Shown: positions 25,584 through 35,105 of the stretch, piece after piece
How positions within the stretch are numbered: the stretch's first letter is position 1
How the letters are laid out: each line of letters opens with the position of its first letter
Assembly (NCBI GenBank): GCA_937995835.1
Contig: CALKIV010000002.1
Span: 35,433 to 99,432 of the forward strand
DNA from: an uncultured Dysgonomonas sp.
GTDB lineage: Bacteria; Bacteroidota; Bacteroidia; Bacteroidales; Dysgonomonadaceae
DNA: 64,000 bases
Direction of reading: 5' to 3'
Notes under the pieces: generated by a model
Told to the model about the DNA's origin: nothing
Seen by the model: the letters and a program-made list of their open reading frames with translations, nothing else
Databases searched by the model: none
Translations under genes and position numbers: made by a program

Positions 25584-26306
25584 TTATTCCTTATTATTTA
25601 TTTCTTGTTTATTCATCACCGAATCAACAAATTCGGCGATCTGACTTCCATCCAAACATTGGTCTAAAGTCACTGTGCCTATTCTTGTGCGATCCAAGGC
25701 TGTCAGATGTGCACCCACCCCTAAGGCTTCGCCAATATCTCTGGCTAGTGCTCTGATGTATGTACCCTTACTACATACCACCCTGATTTTGATCTCCGGC
25801 AGGTTGCACGACAACAACTCTATTTCATCTATAACCAATAATTTGGCTTTTAGTTCAATATCTTCTTTGCCTGCTCTTGCCAAGTCATAGGCGCGCTTAC
25901 CATCTACTTTTACAGCAGAATACACTGGCGGCACTTGCCAGATCTCGCCTACAAAGGTTTGCACCTTTTGTTCCACCATTTCTTTAGTCAGATGATCTAT
26001 CGTCCACTCTTGGTCGATCTCGGTCTCCAAATCAAAAGAGGGCGTGGTTGCCCCCAACCTTATGGTTGCTATATATTCTTTATCTTGATACTGAAATTCT
26101 TCTATCAGCTTGGTCTTCTTCCCCGTACACAGAATCATCACCCCCGTTGCTAGTGGATCTAGCGTACCTGCATGTCCTACTTTCAGTTTTTTCACCTTCA
26201 GGTGCTGACACAATTGGTAGCGCAGAGTTTTTACGAGTTTAAAAGATGTCCAGTGTAGAGGTTTATTAAAATATAATATTTCTCCGTCAATAAAATTCAT
26301 CATCAA
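25584..26306 (-). CDS. truB: tRNA pseudouridine-55 synthase
   Basis: A 240-residue enzyme that converts U55 of tRNAs to pseudouridine. The catalytic Asp is in KVGHAGTLDPLATGVMI, followed by YQDKEYIATIRLGATT and the YSAVKVDGKRAYDLAR signature. The C-terminal PUA part of longer TruB is short or missing, as is common in this phylum. Three consecutive ATG codons could start translation; the first overlaps the uppP stop by 4 bp. Confidence 0.95.
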   Translation of the reverse strand: MMMNFIDGEILYFNKPLHWTSFKLVKTLRYQLCQHLKVKKLKVGHAGTLDPLATGVMILCTGKKTKLIEEFQYQDKEYIATIRLGATTPSFDLETEIDQEWTIDHLTKEMVEQKVQTFVGEIWQVPPVYSAVKVDGKRAYDLARAGKEDIELKAKLLVIDEIELLSCNLPEIKIRVVCSKGTYIRALARDIGEALGVGAHLTALDRTRIGTVTLDQCLDGSQIAEFVDSVMNKQEINNKE

Positions 26307-27127
26307 GATACTTCCAGGTGAACACCTACAGCTAGTAGGATCAAAATTAATATTCCTACAACGATTCTATACCATCCAAACAGTTTGAAACCATATTTAG
26401 TAATAAAGCCGATAAAAAACTTGATGGCAGCCATAGCCACAACAAAGGCTACAATGTTACCAATCAAAAGCACGGCCATATTATCCACTAGGACGCTAAA
26501 ATCGAAATCAAAAAGTCCGGCATCGGGCACTTTTACCAATTTATATACTTTATAAGCTGTTGCTGCGGCCATTGTAGGTACAGCCAGAAAGAATGAAAAT
26601 TCGGCTGCATTTTTTCGTGTAAATTTTCGTGTCATCCCCCCAACGATCGTAGCCATGGAACGAGACACTCCCGGTATCATTGCTATACATTGAAAGAGAC
26701 CGATAATGAAGGCATTCTTATACGTCATTTTTTGCACTTCATCTTCTTTCACATCAGGATTATTGAACCATTTATCAACAAATAACATAACGATCCCCCC
26801 AAGGACTAGCATAACTGCTACTACATATACATTCTCTAAAAGATCATCAATATAATCACTTAGTAAGAAACCTAATACAGCAGCTGGAATAAACCCTGCC
26901 AATAGTTTCAAATAAAAGTCTACCGATTGAAAAAATCGTTTCCAATAAAGAACTATCACCGAAAGGATTGCTCCAAATTGTATGATAATAGTGAATGCTT
27001 TAACAAAATCGTCACTCTTAATTCCTAAAACACCCTGTGTGATAATCATATGTCCGGTAGAAGAAACAGGCAAAAACTCTGTCAACCCTTCTACAATAGC
27101 AATGATTATTGCTTCTAAAATACTCAT
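26303..27127 (-). CDS. uppP: Undecaprenyl-diphosphatase
   Basis: A 274-residue inner-membrane enzyme with about eight helices that recycles the C55 lipid carrier for peptidoglycan and other glycans (BacA/UppP). The two catalytic motifs are EGLTEFLPVSSTGHMI near the start and IPGVSRSMATIVGG in the middle; the Glu, His and Arg residues of the active site are present. The gene is in the ftsX-DUF3098-uppP-truB operon, connecting division, cell-wall and tRNA genes. Confidence 0.96.
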   Translation of the reverse strand: MSILEAIIIAIVEGLTEFLPVSSTGHMIITQGVLGIKSDDFVKAFTIIIQFGAILSVIVLYWKRFFQSVDFYLKLLAGFIPAAVLGFLLSDYIDDLLENVYVVAVMLVLGGIVMLFVDKWFNNPDVKEDEVQKMTYKNAFIIGLFQCIAMIPGVSRSMATIVGGMTRKFTRKNAAEFSFFLAVPTMAAATAYKVYKLVKVPDAGLFDFDFSVLVDNMAVLLIGNIVAFVVAMAAIKFFIGFITKYGFKLFGWYRIVVGILILILLAVGVHLEVS

Positions 27128-27157
27128 CTATCGCTTCTTATTTTTTGTAAATTTCTG

Positions 27158-27436
27158 TTAGTTCTTCTTTTGATCTGAGGCTAGTTCATCCTTTGCCCCT
27201 TTAGGTCGTGGAAATAAAATTCCTACAATCATCAAAAGGAAACCGAAGAAGCTAATCATTGGGGCCACTGTTATACGTCTAGTACTGAAGATATCTGGCT
27301 CAAAGCCGTGCTCTATTGTAGATGCAGGACCAGTCATTAACACAAACCCAAGGATAATAAGCACGATGGCAACTATACATATGATATAGTTTTTTTGTCC
27401 AAATGCGAAATTTATTTTTTCCATGTAATATTTCAA
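27158..27436 (-). CDS. DUF3098 two-helix membrane protein
   Basis: A 92-residue protein of the Bacteroidetes DUF3098 family. Two helices (about 17-33, ICIVAIVLIILGFVLMTG, and 55-72, PMISFFGFLLMIVGILF) flank a short loop with FEPDIFSTRRITVAP. The N-terminus KINFAFGQKNY is the usual start. Its function is unknown, but it is almost always next to ftsX, as here (31 bp away), so a role with FtsX in division or in wall hydrolysis is often suspected. Confidence 0.85.
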   Translation of the reverse strand: MKYYMEKINFAFGQKNYIICIVAIVLIILGFVLMTGPASTIEHGFEPDIFSTRRITVAPMISFFGFLLMIVGILFPRPKGAKDELASDQKKN

Positions 27437-27467
27437 GTAATTAAAAAACGTTCTCTTTTATATTCAA

Positions 27468-28346
27468 CTAAGCTCTGTACAGCCTACTGGTGCTCATCTT
27501 CAGATACCTATTGACTGCGGACGTGGTAGCAAAGCCAGAAATAACAATACCACTTAGAAGCACAATACCATACACAATTAGCAATTCTTGTGTATTAAAA
27601 ATCGTAATAGCTTCCGGAAATACTTCTGTCATGTAATACACTATACCGGTTATAGCCAAACTTGCCAATACTCCTGCAAACACACCACTAAAAATCATCT
27701 TCCACACGAAAGGTTTCCTTATAAAAGAGTTTGTGGCACCCACCAGTTGCATCGTATTGATCAAAAATCGCTTAGAATAAATATTTAGCTGAATAATGCT
27801 TCTTATCAGAGTAAAAGAAATAAAAACCAATATAACCGTCAGCAACAACAACACTGTTCCTATGACTGACAATTTTTCATTCGCTTTGGTTATCGCATCT
27901 TCGCTGTAAGCTACATTTTGGATAACTGTTCCTCCTCGTAGGCTATCTTTAACTTTGATCATCCCTTCGGGAGTAACATATTCTCCTTTCACATTGACCA
28001 CAAAATAGCTAAGGGAAGGATCAAATCCCAAAACATCTTCAGGATCTAACCCCAAATTACCTACTAATTCTTTTTTTATTTCTTCTTTGCTTATATATAC
28101 GACTGTTTTCAGATACTCATTGTTTTCCAACTTCTTTCGCATCTTCACAATCTCTGCTTCAGGAGTACTAGAGGCTAGTTCTATGGTAATACCCATATTT
28201 TCCTTCAACAAGTCAGCCAGACCTTTACTTGTTATCCCAACAAGGGCAGTAAGTCCTAGAAGGATCAACACTAGAGCAATGCTCACAATAGTGATTGCTC
28301 CTGTTGTAAAAAAAGAAATAGAGTGACTTTGGTTCTTTTCTGACAT
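27468..28346 (-). CDS. ftsX: Cell division protein FtsX
   Basis: A 292-residue permease-type protein. One N-terminal helix (about 10-35), an extracellular loop of about 110 residues containing SPETEIVK-like sequence and KKELVGNLGLDPEDVLGFD, then three helices in an FtsX core (about 165-290). FtsX pairs with the ATPase FtsE at the septum and regulates peptidoglycan hydrolases. No ftsE is next to it, which is usual in Bacteroidetes. It heads the operon ending in folK. Confidence 0.93.
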   Translation of the reverse strand: MSEKNQSHSISFFTTGAITIVSIALVLILLGLTALVGITSKGLADLLKENMGITIELASSTPEAEIVKMRKKLENNEYLKTVVYISKEEIKKELVGNLGLDPEDVLGFDPSLSYFVVNVKGEYVTPEGMIKVKDSLRGGTVIQNVAYSEDAITKANEKLSVIGTVLLLLTVILVFISFTLIRSIIQLNIYSKRFLINTMQLVGATNSFIRKPFVWKMIFSGVFAGVLASLAITGIVYYMTEVFPEAITIFNTQELLIVYGIVLLSGIVISGFATTSAVNRYLKMSTSRLYRA

Positions 28347-28712
28347 CTTAAAATATATGTACTACAATTTTCAGCCCCCTGCGACACCATTAGGTATAGC
28401 AATCCTAAAATATCCTACAAAGAAACAAAATAAAAGGCAGTTATTAGATTATTTTGGTTTTTTTAATAGATTAATTTAGGATTCACTTTCTTTTTGAAAC
28501 TTATACACATCGAGGCATGGATAAACAATATCTTTACCCTACCTTTAACACTTAAATTAAGTAGAATAAATATTGATTATCTTGTTTTTTAAGTATAACT
28601 TAACAGCAACCTTTTTACGGATACCTTGTTAAGTTTCTAATATTTTTCGAAACAGATAAAAAACCTCTTCAATAAAAATATAATAATAACATACCTAAAA
28701 CGCTTTTACATC
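28347..28712. promoter_or_regulatory. 366-bp divergent region ftsX / galM with inverted repeats
   Basis: No gene is convincing. An 8-bp perfect inverted repeat AACTTAAC (28597-28604) and GTTAAGTT (28628-28635), 23 bp apart, lies 78 bp before galM, and a further palindrome CTTAAATTAAG is at 28551-28561. Shared TTAAG cores suggest an operator array or a leader structure for galM. No strict TAnnTTTG box was found on either strand. Confidence 0.4.
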
Positions 28713-29783
28713 ATGGAAAGAACAAAATCAGGATTATCTACAAAAGATTTCGAGGGATCGGTAGATGAAAAAGAGACCAGATTGGCTGTACTAACCAATA
28801 GAAATGGCGCAGAAATGACTGTACTAAACTATGGAGCTAAAATAGTCTCACTCATGATTCCAGACAAAAATGGAAAACTAGTGGACGTGGTACTAGGACA
28901 CAACAACCTAAAGGAGTACTTAAATTCGGAAGAACGCTACTTTGGAGCCGTATGTGGACGAACAGGAAACAGAATCGCCAATGGAAAATTCTCGCTAGAG
29001 GGCAAAGAGTACAATCTGGCAATCAACAATGGACCTAACAACCTGCATGGAGGTATAAAAGGCTTTAACGCCGTGGTTTGGGACATGGAACAACTAGACA
29101 ACCAAACCGTAAAACTAACCTATCTATCAAAGGATGGAGAAGAAGGATTTCCGGGCAACCTTCTTACCAAAATCACCTACCGCCTGACAGACGACAATTC
29201 TTTCGAAATAGAATATAAAGCCGGATCTGACCAAACAACTATCATCAATTTAACAAATCACTCTTACTTTAATCTTTCAGGTGCTGGAGACCCTAGTGTT
29301 TACGATCACCTGCTGACTGTTCATGCTAAGACTTATCTGCCTACCGACGACACAGCAATCCCTTATGGAGACCCTGCGCCTGTGGCTGGCACTCCTTTCG
29401 ACTTCACCAACGAGCACGCAATTGGATCAAGAATAGAAGAAGACTTTGAGCAACTCCGCTTCGGAAATGGGTACGATCACACCTTTATTTTTGACAAGAA
29501 AGTAGGTGAATTTGCTCACGGATTAACCTGCGTGTCACCTAAAACAGGAATCCAAATGGATATTTTCACAACAGAACCCGGTGTACAAGTATACACAGGC
29601 AACTGGATGACTGGCAACTTTGCGGGAAAACTTGGACACAAATACCCTGCTAGAAGTGCTGTTTGCTTCGAAACTCAACACTTCCCTGACGCCATAAACA
29701 AGCCTGAATACCCTACTGTAATCCTAAAAGCAGGAGACAAATTCAGAAGCAAAACAATCCATAAGTTTAGCATAAAAAAGTAA
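28713..29783 (+). CDS. galM: Aldose 1-epimerase (mutarotase)
   Basis: A 356-residue enzyme that interconverts alpha and beta anomers of sugars such as galactose, glucose or arabinose. The GalM fold is recognisable from LNYGAKIVSLMIPDKNGK and GRTGNRIANGKF, the His-containing NLTNHSYFNLSG, and the C-terminal FETQHFPDAINKPEYP with the catalytic Glu-like acid. No signal peptide, so it is cytosolic. It stands alone, facing cysE across a terminator. Its position gives no sugar; the window's arabinose and fucose genes are candidates. Confidence 0.94.
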   Translation: MERTKSGLSTKDFEGSVDEKETRLAVLTNRNGAEMTVLNYGAKIVSLMIPDKNGKLVDVVLGHNNLKEYLNSEERYFGAVCGRTGNRIANGKFSLEGKEYNLAINNGPNNLHGGIKGFNAVVWDMEQLDNQTVKLTYLSKDGEEGFPGNLLTKITYRLTDDNSFEIEYKAGSDQTTIINLTNHSYFNLSGAGDPSVYDHLLTVHAKTYLPTDDTAIPYGDPAPVAGTPFDFTNEHAIGSRIEEDFEQLRFGNGYDHTFIFDKKVGEFAHGLTCVSPKTGIQMDIFTTEPGVQVYTGNWMTGNFAGKLGHKYPARSAVCFETQHFPDAINKPEYPTVILKAGDKFRSKTIHKFSIKK

Positions 29784-29798
29784 AAGAATTTTAGATAA

Positions 29799-29843
29799 AA
29801 CAGAAGAGGGCTGATAATCTATTGTTATCAGCCCTCTTCTGTT
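29799..29843. terminator. Bidirectional terminator galM / cysE
   Basis: A perfect 19-bp stem (29799-29817 with 29825-29843) around loop TCTATTG, with A- and T-rich flanks. It serves the convergent galM and cysE genes. Confidence 0.9.
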
Positions 29844-29859
29844 CTAAAAGTACTTCTTA

Positions 29860-30681
29860 TTATATTTGATAATTCAATACATCATGATCTTCTATAGAAT
29901 TTCTGATAGTAACCTTAGCATTTGGCACTACGGACGAGTAAGGAGGCACAGACCTTGTTAACCAAGCATTCCCCCCAATCACCGAATCGTGACCTATCAC
30001 TGTATCACCACCAAGAATAGTAGCACCGGCATAGATCACCACATTATCCTCAATAGTTGGATGTCTTTTTTGCTTGCACAAATTCTTCGTAACAAACAGT
30101 GCACCAAGAGTAACCCCTTGATATATCTTTACATTCTTGCCAATAACAGTACTCTCCCCTATCACGATACCCGTTCCATGGTCGATATAAAAACCGTCAC
30201 CAATCACAGCACCCGGATTGATATCAATGCCTACTTTAGCATGTGCATACTCAGAAAACAATCGTGCTACAATAGGCACTTTCAACTTATACAACTCATG
30301 CGCCAAACGATAAACCGTCAATGCATAAAAACCCGGATAAGCCAAAATAACCTCTTCTACACAGTTGGCAGCTGGATCATTTGCATTAAACACCTTAGCA
30401 TCGGCCAAAAGACGCTCATGCACTTCTGGCAACGTATCCAAAAAAACACGCAACACCTGTTCTGCTTTTGCATCATCAGCCATTACCACCCTAAAGTTTT
30501 TATACAAAATATTCTTAAAAAAGGATAAGCGCAACTCCACCTCACTCTCAGCAACATCAAAAGTTGGAAAGAACACCTTATTTATTAGCATATCCAAAGC
30601 CTCTTCCAACTCCACCTTATTAACAGGGAGAGTTCTCGAATTATTCTTTATCAGCCTTGCTATATCTTTTATCTTAGCCAT
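29860..30681 (-). CDS. cysE: Serine O-acetyltransferase
   Basis: A 273-residue cytosolic enzyme, first step of cysteine synthesis from serine and acetyl-CoA. Left-handed beta-helix hexapeptides run from about 170 to 255 (DINPGAVIGDGFYIDHGTG, VIGKNVKIYQGVTLGA, VIYAGATILGGDTVIG). The His-Asp pair in YIDHGTG and the C-terminal VPPYSSVVPNAK fit the CysE/SatE family. It is somewhat longer at the N-terminus than small SATs. The partner cysK is not in the window. A convergent terminator separates it from galM. Confidence 0.92.
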   Translation of the reverse strand: MAKIKDIARLIKNNSRTLPVNKVELEEALDMLINKVFFPTFDVAESEVELRLSFFKNILYKNFRVVMADDAKAEQVLRVFLDTLPEVHERLLADAKVFNANDPAANCVEEVILAYPGFYALTVYRLAHELYKLKVPIVARLFSEYAHAKVGIDINPGAVIGDGFYIDHGTGIVIGESTVIGKNVKIYQGVTLGALFVTKNLCKQKRHPTIEDNVVIYAGATILGGDTVIGHDSVIGGNAWLTRSVPPYSSVVPNAKVTIRNSIEDHDVLNYQI

Positions 30682-30701
30682 ATTTAGTTTAAATTTGTAA
30701 A

Positions 30702-30709
30702 CAAATATA
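30702..30709 (-). promoter_or_regulatory. Candidate cysE promoter -7 box
   Basis: TATATTTG on the minus strand, about 20 nt before the start codon, fits TAnnTTTG; no clear -33 box. Confidence 0.4.
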
Positions 30710-30817
30710 CCTAGAATAATTGATTCTTTCTGACACTCGCCTCTAAATAGCGTATATTAAAATCCTACTCTTTAGCAATTACCCAATACAAAATGACGCA
30801 ATATTACATTTATTGCT

Positions 30818-30825
30818 TATGTTTG
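30818..30825 (+). promoter_or_regulatory. gdhA promoter -7 box
   Basis: TATGTTTG followed by TC fits the consensus and would give a leader of about 55 nt. No good -33 TTG is visible. Confidence 0.5.
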
Positions 30826-30886
30826 TCTTTTAAAGATGGAATAAAAACAGAATAAAGATAAAAAAAACACCCAAGAAAAGAAAAAA

Positions 30887-32224
30887 ATGAGAACAGAGAG
30901 CATCCTAACTATGCTGGAAGCAAAACATCCAGGCGAACCAGAATTTTTACAAGCTGTAAAAGAAGTACTTGTCACTATTGAAGAAGAGTACAACAAACAC
31001 CCTGAGTTTGAAAAAGCCAAGATCATTGAGAGAATCATCGAACCTGACAAGATTATCATCTTCCGTGTGCCATGGGTAGACGATAGAGGGAACGTGCAAG
31101 TGAATGTAGGGTATAGAGTACAATTCAACAATGCCATTGGCCCATACAAAGGAGGACTGAGATTTCACTCATCTGTAAACTTATCTACTTTTAAATTCCT
31201 AGGCTTTGAACAAACATTCAAGAATGCATTGACTACCCTCCCAATGGGTGGAGCCAAAGGAGGTGCAGACTTCAGCCCACGCGGAAAGTCTCAAACTGAG
31301 ATCATGAGATTCTGCCAAGCCTTTATGCTTGAGCTATGGAGAAACATCGGTCCAGACAAAGATGTTCCGGCAGGAGACGTTGGTGTTGGTGCTCGCGAAA
31401 TTGGCTACATGTATGGAATGTATAAAAAACTGGCACAAGAACACACGGGTACATTTACAGGAAAAGGTATCGACTTCGGTGGATCACTAATCAGACCTGA
31501 AGCTACCGGTTTTGGAGCATTCTACTTTCTACAACAAATGATGAAGAAAGCAAACAAATCGATAGAAGGAAAAACTGTTGCCATTTCTGGCTTTGGGAAC
31601 GTGGCTTGGGGCGCTGTGACTAAGGCTTCGCACTTGGGTGCTAAGGTGGTTACCATTTCTGGTCCTGATGGCTACATATACGACCCTAATGGAATTACCG
31701 GAGAAAAGATCGACTATATGCTAGAACTAAGAAGTTCTGGGAACGACGTAGTTGCTCCTTATGCAGAAGAGTTCCCTGGCTCAACATTCTTCCCTGGGAA
31801 AAAACCTTGGGAACAAAAAGTAGATATCGCTATGCCATGCGCTATCCAAAATGAGCTGAATGGAGACAATGCTCAAATGCTAGTAGACAATGGCGTGACA
31901 GCTGTGGTAGAAGTTTCTAACATGGGATGCACACCGGAGGCTATAGATGTTTTCCTAAAACACAAAACACTATTTGCACCCGGAAAAGCTGCCAATGCTG
32001 GAGGCGTAGCTACATCAGGACTAGAAATGAGCCAAAATGCAATGCACATTTCTTGGACAGCCGAAGAGGTGGACAGACAACTAGGAATGATTATGGAGAA
32101 TATTCATAGTCAATGCCTAAGATATGGTGCTGAGGCTGATGGCTACATCAACTATGTAAAAGGTGCTAATGTGGCAGGATTTATGAAAGTGGCTAGAGCA
32201 ATGATGGCTCAAGGAACAATCTAA
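30887..32224 (+). CDS. gdhA: NADP-type glutamate dehydrogenase
   Basis: A 445-residue hexameric-type GDH that makes glutamate from 2-oxoglutarate and ammonia. Substrate and catalytic lysines are in the blocks YKGGLRFHSSVNLSTFKFLG and LPMGGAKGGADFSPRGKS. The dinucleotide domain starts at TVAISGFGNVAWGAVTKA. Length and sequence are typical of the NADP enzyme of gut Bacteroidetes; coenzyme use is inferred from family, not shown. The gene is alone with its own promoter and terminator. Confidence 0.95.
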   Translation: MRTESILTMLEAKHPGEPEFLQAVKEVLVTIEEEYNKHPEFEKAKIIERIIEPDKIIIFRVPWVDDRGNVQVNVGYRVQFNNAIGPYKGGLRFHSSVNLSTFKFLGFEQTFKNALTTLPMGGAKGGADFSPRGKSQTEIMRFCQAFMLELWRNIGPDKDVPAGDVGVGAREIGYMYGMYKKLAQEHTGTFTGKGIDFGGSLIRPEATGFGAFYFLQQMMKKANKSIEGKTVAISGFGNVAWGAVTKASHLGAKVVTISGPDGYIYDPNGITGEKIDYMLELRSSGNDVVAPYAEEFPGSTFFPGKKPWEQKVDIAMPCAIQNELNGDNAQMLVDNGVTAVVEVSNMGCTPEAIDVFLKHKTLFAPGKAANAGGVATSGLEMSQNAMHISWTAEEVDRQLGMIMENIHSQCLRYGAEADGYINYVKGANVAGFMKVARAMMAQGTI

Positions 32225-32250
32225 ACGAGTCTTTCCATAATATATATAAT

Positions 32251-32289
32251 AAAAACGCTCAAGTAGAATAAACTTACTTGAGCGTTTTT
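32251..32289. terminator. Bidirectional terminator gdhA / clpB
   Basis: A perfect 15-bp stem (AAAAACGCTCAAGTA, 32251-32265, with 32275-32289), 9-nt loop, with T-runs on both strands, between convergent gdhA and clpB. Confidence 0.9.
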
Positions 32290-32309
32290 GATCTTAAAGG
32301 GGACTACAA

Positions 32310-34898
32310 TCAGTTACTGAATGTCAGTTCACCATTGCTTTCTCCTATACTAATTGGGACAGACTTATCCACTGTTCCTGCCAATAATTGTTTTGACAAA
32401 GTATTCAGTACTGTGTTTTGAATCACACGTTTCACTGGACGAGCTCCAAATTCAGGATTGAAGCCCAAGTCAGCAATCAAGTCAACAGCTGCTTTACTAA
32501 ATTCTAACGTCACCCCATTTTCACGCAACATCTTTTTGATGCTTTCCAATTGGATACCGACTACCTCTTCTATTTGTTCCTTATTCAAAGGTTCAAACAT
32601 GATAATCTCATCAATTCTGTTTAAGAATTCCGGACGGATAGTTGATTTCAACATATCAAGCACTTGATTCTTTGTTTTCTCAACCACCTCATCATGATTT
32701 AGAGGAGTCATTGTTGCAAAATTCTCTCTTATGAGATTTGACCCCATATTAGAAGTCATAATGATGATCGTATTTTTAAAATTCACCACACGACCCTTGT
32801 TATCTGTCAAGTGCCCATCATCCAACACCTGCAACAAAATGTTATACACATCAGAATGTGCCTTCTCAATCTCATCAAACAACACCACTGAATAAGGTTT
32901 ACGACGAATAGCTTCAGTCAATTGACCACCTTCATCATAACCTACATATCCCGGAGGTGCTCCGATCAATCTGCTGACACTGAATTTTTCTTGATATTCG
33001 CTCATATCAATACGTGTCATCATATTCTCATCATCGAAAAGAAATTCTGCCAACGCCTTTGCCAACTCTGTTTTACCAACGCCGGTAGTACCCAAGAAGA
33101 TAAACGAACCAATCGGACGTTTAGGATCTTGTAAACCGGCTCTGCTACGACGGATAGCATTAGATACGGCTGAGATAGCATCGTTTTGACCAACTACACG
33201 CTTGTGCAGCTCCTCTTCCAGATGCAATAATTTTTCTTTTTCACTCTGCATCATCTTATTAACAGGAATACCTGTCCAACGAGAAACCACATCTGCTATA
33301 TCATTAGCATCTACCTCCTCCTTCACCATAGCATCAGCTCCTTGCATCCCCACTAACGTGGCTTGATGTTTCTGAATTTCAGCCTCTAGTTCTTTGATTT
33401 TTCCATAACGCAACTCTGCCACTTTTCCGTAGTCACCTTCACGCTCAGCTCTTTCTGCTTGAAACTTAGCATCCTCTATCTCAGCTTTGTTTTGCTGAAT
33501 TTTATTGATCACATCTTTCTCCGATTGCCATTTAGCCATCAGTTCTTTTTCATCATCTTTCAGATTACTAATCTCTTCACTCAGCTCTTTTTCTTTTTCC
33601 TTGTCGTTTTCTCGACGAATAGCCTCACGCTCTATTTCTAGCTGTTTCACCCTACGGCTAATTTCATCTATTTCTTCAGGAACCGAATCCACCTCCATAC
33701 GCAATTTGGCAGCAGCCTCATCCATCAAGTCAATTGCCTTATCGGGTAAGAAACGGTCTGAAATATATCGACTAGACAATTGCACAGCAGCAATGATAGC
33801 ATCGTCCTTGATACGCACTTTGTGGTGAGTTTCGTAACGTTCCTTGATACCACGAAGGATAGAAATAGCGTCCATTTCGCTTGGTTCATTCACCATCACC
33901 ACTTGGAAACGTCTTTCGAGTGCCTTGTCTTTTTCAAAATACTTTTGATACTCATCCAAAGTTGTTGCACCAATGGCACGCAGCTCTCCTCTGGCCAAAG
34001 CTGGTTTCAGAATATTGGCAGCATCCATTGCTCCCTCTCCTTTACCTGCACCCACAAGCGTATGTATCTCGTCTATAAAGAGGATAATTTGCCCTTCAGA
34101 CTGGGTCACTTCATTGACCACAGACTTTAAACGTTCTTCAAATTCTCCTTTATATTTCGCTCCTGCTACCAAAGCCCCCATATCTAAAGAGTATATTTGC
34201 TTGCTGCGCAAATTTTCTGGCACGTCACCTCTCATTATACGATGTGCCAACCCCTCAGCAATAGCCGTCTTACCTGTTCCGGGCTCACCAATCAAGATCG
34301 GGTTGTTCTTTGTCCTTCTTGATAAGATTTGTAACACCCTTCTGATTTCCTCATCACGACCAATCACGGGATCTAACTTACCATCCTTCGCACGCTGTGT
34401 TAGGTTAGTAGCAAATTTCTCTAGTGACTGATAGGTATCTTCTGCCGATTGACTAGTCACATTGTTTCCTTTACGCAATTCACCGATAGCCATTTTCATC
34501 AATTGCTCTGTCATCCCAGCATCCTTCATTGTCTGAGAAGTAGCACTTTTCACTGTAAGAATAGCAAGCAACAGATGCTCTAATGAGACATACTGATCAT
34601 TCATATCCCTAGCTAGATCTTCTGCTTTCTGGATCACTGAATTAGACTCCCTACTCAAATAAGGCTCACCACCCGATACTTTTGGATACATATCCACTTG
34701 TGCCTCCACCTGCGAAAGCAGATGGCTTTGATTCACCCCTAATTTTTGGAACAGAAAGTTTGTTATACTTTCGCCGACCGAAATCACACCTAGTAGCAAG
34801 TGGGCTGGCTCAATAGATTGTTGCCCTTTGCTGCGAACGAGTTCTATAGCCCGTTGAACAGCCTCTTGCGATTTGATTGTAAATTTGTTAAAGTTCAT
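32310..34898 (-). CDS. clpB: ATP-dependent chaperone ClpB
   Basis: An 862-residue cytosolic disaggregase of the Hsp100 family, working with DnaK. An N-domain (1-150), first AAA+ module with Walker A GEPGTGKTAIAEG and Walker B ILFIDEIH, a coiled-coil middle domain (about 400-530, rich in Glu/Lys), and a second AAA+ module with GTTGVGKTELAKA. Full length. The 207-bp upstream gap has no CIRCE element or clear TAnnTTTG box that I can see, so heat control cannot be inferred. Confidence 0.97.
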   Translation of the reverse strand: MNFNKFTIKSQEAVQRAIELVRSKGQQSIEPAHLLLGVISVGESITNFLFQKLGVNQSHLLSQVEAQVDMYPKVSGGEPYLSRESNSVIQKAEDLARDMNDQYVSLEHLLLAILTVKSATSQTMKDAGMTEQLMKMAIGELRKGNNVTSQSAEDTYQSLEKFATNLTQRAKDGKLDPVIGRDEEIRRVLQILSRRTKNNPILIGEPGTGKTAIAEGLAHRIMRGDVPENLRSKQIYSLDMGALVAGAKYKGEFEERLKSVVNEVTQSEGQIILFIDEIHTLVGAGKGEGAMDAANILKPALARGELRAIGATTLDEYQKYFEKDKALERRFQVVMVNEPSEMDAISILRGIKERYETHHKVRIKDDAIIAAVQLSSRYISDRFLPDKAIDLMDEAAAKLRMEVDSVPEEIDEISRRVKQLEIEREAIRRENDKEKEKELSEEISNLKDDEKELMAKWQSEKDVINKIQQNKAEIEDAKFQAERAEREGDYGKVAELRYGKIKELEAEIQKHQATLVGMQGADAMVKEEVDANDIADVVSRWTGIPVNKMMQSEKEKLLHLEEELHKRVVGQNDAISAVSNAIRRSRAGLQDPKRPIGSFIFLGTTGVGKTELAKALAEFLFDDENMMTRIDMSEYQEKFSVSRLIGAPPGYVGYDEGGQLTEAIRRKPYSVVLFDEIEKAHSDVYNILLQVLDDGHLTDNKGRVVNFKNTIIIMTSNMGSNLIRENFATMTPLNHDEVVEKTKNQVLDMLKSTIRPEFLNRIDEIIMFEPLNKEQIEEVVGIQLESIKKMLRENGVTLEFSKAAVDLIADLGFNPEFGARPVKRVIQNTVLNTLSKQLLAGTVDKSVPISIGESNGELTFSN

Positions 34899-35105
34899 AT
34901 GTTTATTGTTTTGTTTTATACTTTAGTTTGTTTGCTCTCACATCTAGTTAGTTGCAAAATTTTAGCCAAACCTTAATTTGCGACAAAATGTCAGTTTTAG
35001 CCGTCAATTATTCTTCAAAAGATTGAAATCCTTAAATTTTCCCCCCTTTGAATATTATCCCATATTCTAAAAATCCTATCTTTACATAGAAATTAATATA
35101 TCTCA

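Noticed and set aside
28357..28479. A 40-codon plus-strand frame (starting MYYNFQPPATPLG) between ftsX and galM
   Set aside because: No ribosome-binding context, it lies in the likely ftsX promoter region, and composition is not protein-like enough to claim a gene.
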